Shown here: piece by piece, positions 36,005 to 40,510 of the stretch
Layout of the letters: every line of letters begins with the position of its first letter
Numbering within the stretch: the first letter of the stretch is position 1
Source of the DNA: Methanobrevibacter sp.
GTDB taxonomy: Archaea > Methanobacteriota > Methanobacteria > Methanobacteriales > Methanobacteriaceae
Direction: 5' to 3'
DNA length: 40,510 nt
Assembly (NCBI RefSeq): GCF_017406825.1
Contig: NZ_JAFQXT010000022.1
Coordinates: forward strand, 1-40,510
Program-made: the position numbers and the translations under genes
The notes under the pieces: generated by a model
The model's input: only the letters and a program-made list of their open reading frames with translations
Database searches by the model: none
Told to the model about the DNA's origin: nothing

Positions 36005-37186
36005 ATGAAAACCACGAAAAATGCATATCTGGCCAAACTGACAGAGCAAATCCAAATGAAATCTGTCAATATCGGGAAAAATCTTGAAGGGACAACCCCT
36101 CCATCAGTCTTTATTGGAAGATGGTCATATCCTAAGGTTTATGCAGGACCTATGATGAGTTCGCAAATGGGAGACACCCATATTATGGACTCTCCGGAAG
36201 ATTGGATCGGTCAAAATAAAACCCAGGACGATATCATCAACTATAGAATGGGATTGGTCAGGGGAAAGCAACTTATAAGAATCGATGATTTGGAAAATCC
36301 CTTTGTTGAAAAACTTCAGGACATCTCACTTGCCTCCAAATCAATTGACAGTGAAGCGACATTCGGAAGACGGCCAACAGGATCAATGTTTACTGAAGAC
36401 AGTACCCCTCACGGTCCGAGCGCTGTCATTGAGAAGTTTGATATTGATGCAGTCAAATGGGACAGGCAGCTTGAAAAGACATTTTATGACACTGACCTGA
36501 AAGCGACAGAGGCGGTTTTGAATCTGCATAATAAGGATGTGCCGTTTACTGCAATGCAGAAGGCATTTTCCGTTGGTGCAATCGGGACAAAAGATAGGAG
36601 AAAACTTGTTCCAACACGTTGGTCGATTACTGCCTGCGATTCAACACTTGCAGATGAATTCCTAAAAGAAGTGAGGAAATTCGATATTCTCGATACTTAT
36701 AGGGTTTTTGAATTCGGAGCCCTTAATACCTATTATGTAATCATCTTAACTCCAACCGAATGGCAATACGAATGGTATGAGGCATTCATCAAATTAATTC
36801 ACAATGAAGAGTTGATGTTTTCGGATTATGAAACCAATGCCGGCAAAAAGGAATATTCAAGAGTGGGCGGATGCTATTACACTGCAAAAATGGTGGTTTT
36901 AGATTACCTTTCAAGCATTAAAAGACAGTCAGGAGTGCTGATTTTAAGAGAAGCATATGAGGATTATGTGCCATTAGGCGTTTTTAATGTGAGAGAAAAT
37001 ATCAAGGAGGCCATGATGAGGCCTTATCTTGAATTTGAAACTTTGCAGGATTGCTTGAAATATGCCGGGACAAAACTTAGATTGCCTATTAACCGATTTG
37101 TGAAAAACGGAACACTGCTGAATGAGATGCTGCACACAAAGCAAACCACATTGGACATGTACTTTAAAAGTGAGAATAATGTTTAA
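36005..37186 (+). CDS. nreA: Nre-family DNA repair protein with C-terminal PCNA-binding motif
   Basis: 393-residue archaeal protein of the NreA/NreB family, linked to DNA repair and mitomycin resistance in haloarchaea. Typical segments include [14 protein letters not shown] and YAGPMM near residues 32-52, and a [12 protein letters not shown] stretch. The C-terminus has QTTLDMYF at about 380-387, matching the PIP-box pattern QxxLxxYF used to bind the sliding clamp. I see no N-terminal CxxC zinc finger, so it may be the finger-less variant. Its stop overlaps the following DegT-like gene by 8 bp, which implies coupled translation. Confidence 0.88.
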   Translation: MKTTKNAYLAKLTEQIQMKSVNIGKNLEGTTPPSVFIGRWSYPKVYAGPMMSSQMGDTHIMDSPEDWIGQNKTQDDIINYRMGLVRGKQLIRIDDLENPFVEKLQDISLASKSIDSEATFGRRPTGSMFTEDSTPHGPSAVIEKFDIDAVKWDRQLEKTFYDTDLKATEAVLNLHNKDVPFTAMQKAFSVGAIGTKDRRKLVPTRWSITACDSTLADEFLKEVRKFDILDTYRVFEFGALNTYYVIILTPTEWQYEWYEAFIKLIHNEELMFSDYETNAGKKEYSRVGGCYYTAKMVVLDYLSSIKRQSGVLILREAYEDYVPLGVFNVRENIKEAMMRPYLEFETLQDCLKYAGTKLRLPINRFVKNGTLLNEMLHTKQTTLDMYFKSENNV

Positions 37187-38126
37187 GTTTAAAGCCCCTT
37201 CAGATAAGACTTTGGAAATTATGTCTGAAGTTGCAAAAGGAAATGTCAGGAAAGACTATGAGGCAAGTTGCATCAATAAGATTAAAGATTTGACAAATAA
37301 AGATTATGCTAAAATGACTTCAAGTGGAAACAACAGCATTTTCATTGCTCTTTCTGCTGTTGAAGGGGACATAATTGTTCCCGATCAGGGGGGATGGCAT
37401 GGATTTAAACAGATTGCCAAACTCTTAAACAAAAATGTAATAACCGTGAAAACTGATTTGGGATTGATTAATACTGATTATATCGATGATTTGGATATCA
37501 AAAAATCATCAGCATTGATATTTACAAGTTTTGCCGGTTATGCTGCTGAGCAGGACGTTGAATCAATCTGCAGGTATTGTAATGACAACGGCATTTTGAC
37601 TATTGAAGATGCTTCAGCGGGAATCGGCGACAGCCATAATCATTTGGGAAGGAATTCGGATATAATTCTTGCATCCACCGGTTCGCCTAAAATTGTTAAT
37701 GTCGGAAGTGGGGGTTTCATCTCAACCGATGATGAGGAAGTTTTCAAAAAAACAGCTCTTCCACAAAAATTAAGTAAAACCACGCAAATAGTATGCAGCG
37801 GTATAGATAATGAACTCGATAGTGTTGAGAAAAATCTTGAAGTATCATTAAATGCAACAGACTATGTAAAAAAACACATACCTGATGCAATCCATATAAA
37901 TAAACGAGGGCTTAATGTAATTATACCTCATGAAAATGCAAAATCAATATGTTGGAATTTGAAAAAATCATTAACCACCGATAAAAGCGGATTCATAACA
38001 ACATGTCCGAATTATAACCGAGTAAAACAGAATGCAATCTGTATCGAAATAAAAAATCTGGATTACTCATGTCTTGAAAAAGAACATCTTGATATAATAA
38101 TCGATGAAGTTACATGTCAACTGTAA
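37179..38126 (+). CDS. DegT/DnrJ-like PLP-fold protein
   Basis: 315-residue protein with a fold-type I PLP-dependent enzyme pattern. The loop [15 protein letters not shown] near residues 46-60 would bind the phosphate. Asp144 in TIEDASAG would pair with the pyridine nitrogen. Lys171 in [15 protein letters not shown] is in the right place for the Schiff base, with the DegT-type G-x-G-G that follows. It is shorter than typical DegT aminotransferases (about 370). The start at ATG 37179 has GTGAG upstream. It overlaps nreA by 8 bp and runs 17 bp into the convergent cgi121 gene. The substrate is unknown. Confidence 0.75.
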   Translation: MFKFKAPSDKTLEIMSEVAKGNVRKDYEASCINKIKDLTNKDYAKMTSSGNNSIFIALSAVEGDIIVPDQGGWHGFKQIAKLLNKNVITVKTDLGLINTDYIDDLDIKKSSALIFTSFAGYAAEQDVESICRYCNDNGILTIEDASAGIGDSHNHLGRNSDIILASTGSPKIVNVGSGGFISTDDEEVFKKTALPQKLSKTTQIVCSGIDNELDSVEKNLEVSLNATDYVKKHIPDAIHINKRGLNVIIPHENAKSICWNLKKSLTTDKSGFITTCPNYNRVKQNAICIEIKNLDYSCLEKEHLDIIIDEVTCQL

Positions 38127-38601
38127 GTTTTGAGATTCTATCAATGATAATCTCCTCAACGGACATATTCTGAAGTTCAACATCACTAATATTATAGATT
38201 TCAATTAACTTATCCTCATCAGGAATCAAAACACTGTCATCCCTTGTAAAAATAGAAGACAACTCCTCAGTATAATCTCTAGAATTTATCAGAATTGCGC
38301 ATAGATTCATATTCCCTTCTTTTAAACCTAACATCTTAAATGCCTTTGAAATCTGGCGCTGAGCAGAACATCGCAAAACAATTTCAACACTGATATCCTT
38401 TGCAAGGTTCTCATCACGTTCAAATGCAAGAAATGCATGATTAACCCCATGGAATATGTGATTTTTTGAAACAACGGAATCTGCATTAAGAAGCTGTATG
38501 ATTTCATCATCGTTTTTGATGGAATTGATCTTATCAATAACATCTCCAACAGAATCGATGACTGCTCTAAAACCTAATATTTGAATGCTGTCCATATGCA
38601 T
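38110..38601 (-). CDS. KEOPS complex subunit Cgi121
   Basis: About 161-163-residue protein matching the Cgi121/TPRKB family. The core contains NHAFLAFERD, then VEIVLRCSAQRQISKAFKMLGLKEGNMNLC, the family's conserved helix-and-strand region. In KEOPS (Kae1, Bud32, Cgi121, Pcc1), which makes the t6A modification of tRNA position 37, Cgi121 helps bind tRNA and regulates the Bud32 kinase. It converges with the DegT-like gene (17-bp overlap of ends) and begins immediately downstream of cimA. The first or third codon ATG may be the start. Confidence 0.82.
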   Translation of the reverse strand: MHMDSIQILGFRAVIDSVGDVIDKINSIKNDDEIIQLLNADSVVSKNHIFHGVNHAFLAFERDENLAKDISVEIVLRCSAQRQISKAFKMLGLKEGNMNLCAILINSRDYTEELSSIFTRDDSVLIPDEDKLIEIYNISDVELQNMSVEEIIIDRISKLTVDM

Positions 38602-38602
38602 A

Positions 38603-40072
38603 TTAATCCCTTAATAATCTGTTTACACCAGCAATATATGCTTTTACACTGGCATTTATGATGTCCGGTTCGGTTCCTCTGGCGGAAACAACCTTATCCT
38701 CCTGTTGAAGTTTGATGATAACATCAATGAAAGCGTCAGTACCTCCAGTAATCGCATCTACGTGATATTCAATCAAATCAATGTCCCTGAATATATCAAG
38801 AGATTTAAGCGCATTGATTGCTGCATCAACAGGACCCACTCCAACACCTGCATTGAGAATCTCCTCATTATCGATAGTGATTTTAACAGACGCCGTAGGC
38901 ATTACCTTATTTCCGGAAACAATTGTTACCTCGTCAAGTTTTATTCTATCCTCGTGGTTGATTTGTAAAACGTTGTCGGCTATCGCCTGCAAATCAACAT
39001 CCGTAACGGTTTTTCCCTTATCTGCCAAATCTTTTATATCGCTGCAGATCTGATTCAGCTGGTCGCTGTCAACATTCAAGCCCAATTCCTTCAATCTGGA
39101 ATCAAGGCCATGAGTTCCCATATGCTTACCTAGGATAAACTTACGTTTACGTCCAACAAGCTCTGGAGTAATAGGTTCATAAGTGGCGGAATTTTTGATG
39201 ATTCCATCAGAATGAATGCCTGATTCATGAGCAAAAGCATTCTCGCCTACAATTGCCTTGTTAGGTTGTATATAAACACCAGTGGACCTTGCAACCAATT
39301 TGGAAATGCCATAAATCTCATTGATTTTGACATTAGTGGAAAAATCAGGAAGCAATCTGTCAATACTAACGACACACTCTTCAAAAGAGGTGTTACCTGC
39401 CCTCTCACCGATACCATTAACGGTAGTGTGGATCTCACTGGCACCCGCCTTTATTGCAGATAATGTATTTGCAACTGCAAGTCCGAAATCGTTATGACAA
39501 TGACAGGAGATTGGGCAGTCCAAATCATTCAATTTAGAATACAGATCAAAAGAGGAATCAGGAGTTAGAATACCGACAGTATCGCAGACACAAATTCTAT
39601 CCACTTTATGGTCTATCGCATTTGAAAATACTGATCTTAAAAAATCAACATCGCTTCTGGAGGCATCCTCAGCAGATAATTCTACAGTCAGTCCATGATC
39701 TTTACAGTAATCAATTGCATTATTGGATAATTCAATGAGTTTATCACGTGTGGTATTCAGTTTATCTGAAATATGTAAATCTGATGTGGGAACGACAAGA
39801 TTAACTGCATCAACATCACATTCAATACAATAATCAATGTCCCCGGTTAACGGCCTTGAAAAACTTAAGATTTCAGCATTTAACCCCTCTTTGGTAATTC
39901 CTTTAATTGATTCCCTTTCGCCTTCAGAAGTAATCGCTGAACCGGCTTCAATAAAATCAACACCTATCTCATCAAGTTTTGTTGCTATTCTTAATTTTTC
40001 TAAAGGAGTTAAAGAAACACCCGGAGTCTGCTCTCCATCACGTAATGTTGTATCTAATATTTTAATATTCAT
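38603..40072 (-). CDS. cimA: (R)-citramalate synthase
   Basis: 489-residue enzyme of the isopropylmalate synthase family. It condenses acetyl-CoA and pyruvate to citramalate, the first step of the threonine-independent route to 2-oxobutyrate and isoleucine. [17 protein letters not shown] is at the N-terminus, [13 protein letters not shown] in the TIM barrel, and the LeuA-type dimer/allosteric domain occupies about the last 130 residues ([39 protein letters not shown]). Compared from memory with M. jannaschii CimA, similarity runs throughout, so I prefer CimA over LeuA. ATG 40072 has GTGAT upstream; a GTG at 40081 would remove it. The rRNA operon terminator lies only about 40 bp upstream. Confidence 0.88.
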   Translation of the reverse strand: MNIKILDTTLRDGEQTPGVSLTPLEKLRIATKLDEIGVDFIEAGSAITSEGERESIKGITKEGLNAEILSFSRPLTGDIDYCIECDVDAVNLVVPTSDLHISDKLNTTRDKLIELSNNAIDYCKDHGLTVELSAEDASRSDVDFLRSVFSNAIDHKVDRICVCDTVGILTPDSSFDLYSKLNDLDCPISCHCHNDFGLAVANTLSAIKAGASEIHTTVNGIGERAGNTSFEECVVSIDRLLPDFSTNVKINEIYGISKLVARSTGVYIQPNKAIVGENAFAHESGIHSDGIIKNSATYEPITPELVGRKRKFILGKHMGTHGLDSRLKELGLNVDSDQLNQICSDIKDLADKGKTVTDVDLQAIADNVLQINHEDRIKLDEVTIVSGNKVMPTASVKITIDNEEILNAGVGVGPVDAAINALKSLDIFRDIDLIEYHVDAITGGTDAFIDVIIKLQQEDKVVSARGTEPDIINASVKAYIAGVNRLLRD

Positions 40073-40110
40073 AAAAATCACGAAAAATCCAATACGGGTA
40101 TTAAGTAATT

Positions 40111-40128
40111 AAAAAAACAGTCAAAAAA
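40111..40128 (-). terminator. Oligo-T terminator of the rRNA operon
   Basis: On the minus strand TTTTTTGACTGTTTTTTT follows the 5S 3' end by about 25 nt. Two T-runs without a strong hairpin are typical of archaeal termination. It lies between the 5S gene and cimA. Confidence 0.6.
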
Positions 40129-40152
40129 TAGAAATTTAATAATTGTAATAGA

Positions 40153-40274
<122 letters not shown>

Positions 40275-40404
40275 ATCTATTACACATGAGTATGAAAAAT
40301 AAATTATAATCAGTGCAACTTTCACCCTTACTGTTAACACCTAACCAAATTGTTATCAAACTATGTATCACTTGAAAAAGTCAATACATAAGTTTACTAA
40401 CAAT
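40275..40404 (-). other. 23S-5S internal transcribed spacer
   Basis: About 130 bp of AT-rich spacer between the 23S rRNA end and 5S rRNA. I see no tRNA gene in it. It probably contains the 3' strand of the 23S processing stem, but the partner strand is outside the window. Confidence 0.6.
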
Positions 40405-40510
40405 TAAAATAATGCAAGCGAACAATTGGAAGCAGCGGACTCAACAACTCGGAAAAAAAACCTCGAAGCTTACATCCCTACCCCATCAAACAAGTCTTCT
40501 ACTCGCGTCC
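40405..40510 (-). rRNA. rrl: 23S ribosomal RNA, 3' end (partial)
   Basis: The minus-strand sequence from the window edge reads GGACGCGAGTAGAAGACTTG, then TTTGATGGGGTAGGGATGTAAGC. This matches the conserved 3' region of 23S rRNA (E. coli GACGACGTTGATAGGCCGGGTGTGTAAGC). It then continues through a hairpin (TTCGAGGTTTTTTTTCCGAG) to GCTGCTTCCAAT. Only about 105 nt are in the window. The exact 3' end is estimated. Confidence 0.85.

Noticed and set aside
38603..40072. Assignment as 2-isopropylmalate synthase (leuA)
   Set aside because: Overall resemblance to M. jannaschii citramalate synthase, including the C-terminal domain segments, is stronger; LeuA remains a lesser alternative.
40275..40404. 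A tRNA gene in the 23S-5S spacer
   Set aside because: No T-loop (GTTCRA) or cloverleaf pairing is present.

Overview
The window looks like a piece of chromosome from a low-GC hydrogenotrophic methanogen of the Methanobacteriales, most likely the gut or rumen genus Methanobrevibacter. The evidence is a complete energy-converting [NiFe] hydrogenase A (eha) operon, archaeal information-processing genes (gatD/gatE, the KEOPS subunit Cgi121, split GMP synthetase, NreA with a PCNA-binding tail), a citramalate synthase, a secreted adhesin-like cysteine peptidase of the type known from Methanobrevibacter, GGTGA/GGAG ribosome binding sites, TTTATATA-type archaeal TATA boxes and oligo-T terminators. 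Species-level placement is not possible from reading alone.

Layout. 1-3050 (minus strand): uracil phosphoribosyltransferase, uracil permease and a queuosine-precursor-type transporter, with two clear hairpin/T-run terminators. 3054-7445 (minus): a secreted adhesin-like C39-type peptidase, an SDR epimerase, a two-CBS protein and an extra polyferredoxin that has lost the ligands of one cluster. 7497-20073 (minus): twenty tightly packed genes in the order ehaA to ehaT, including 6- and 10-cluster polyferredoxins, a formyltransferase paralogue, a HAD-type phosphatase and a PfkB-type sugar kinase. 20187-23449: a second epimerase, a CPBP membrane protease, a PD-(D/E)xK nuclease-like protein and an unknown protein with a Cys-rich tail. 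23673-31981 (plus): an HTH-cupin regulator followed by an acyl-CoA synthetase, ferredoxin/alpha/beta-gamma subunits of a 2-oxoisovalerate-type ferredoxin oxidoreductase (vorCBA) and gatD-gatE, all with gaps of 20 bp or less, closed by a hairpin terminator. 31982-32549: a non-coding stretch with two DtxR/IdeR-like palindromes around a TATA box and several hairpins. 32550-36000 (mostly plus): thioredoxin reductase, a 47-residue membrane microprotein on the opposite strand, an exported unknown protein, and guaAA - small acidic ORF - guaAB. 36005-40072: nreA, a DegT-like PLP protein, cgi121 and cimA. 40153-40510 (minus): 5S rRNA and the 3' end of 23S rRNA, cut by the window edge.

How the genes fit together. 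Eha uses an ion gradient to drive reduction of low-potential ferredoxin with H2, which replenishes the methanogenic cycle at the formylmethanofuran step. The formyltransferase paralogue and the kinase/phosphatase pair in the same operon suggest regulation or cofactor chemistry tied to that step. The reduced ferredoxin needed by reductive carboxylations such as the vor reaction comes from this class of hydrogenase. The acyl-CoA synthetase plus vor arrangement fits uptake of branched-chain fatty acids and their conversion to branched 2-oxoacids, while cimA supplies 2-oxobutyrate for isoleucine.

The most unusual unexplained element is the iron-box-like, hairpin-rich, non-coding region at 32122-32390, a candidate metal-regulated small RNA or leader. 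The coordinated loss of one cluster in the extra polyferredoxin, the kinase/phosphatase pair in eha and the ORF inside the GMP synthetase operon are also worth checking.
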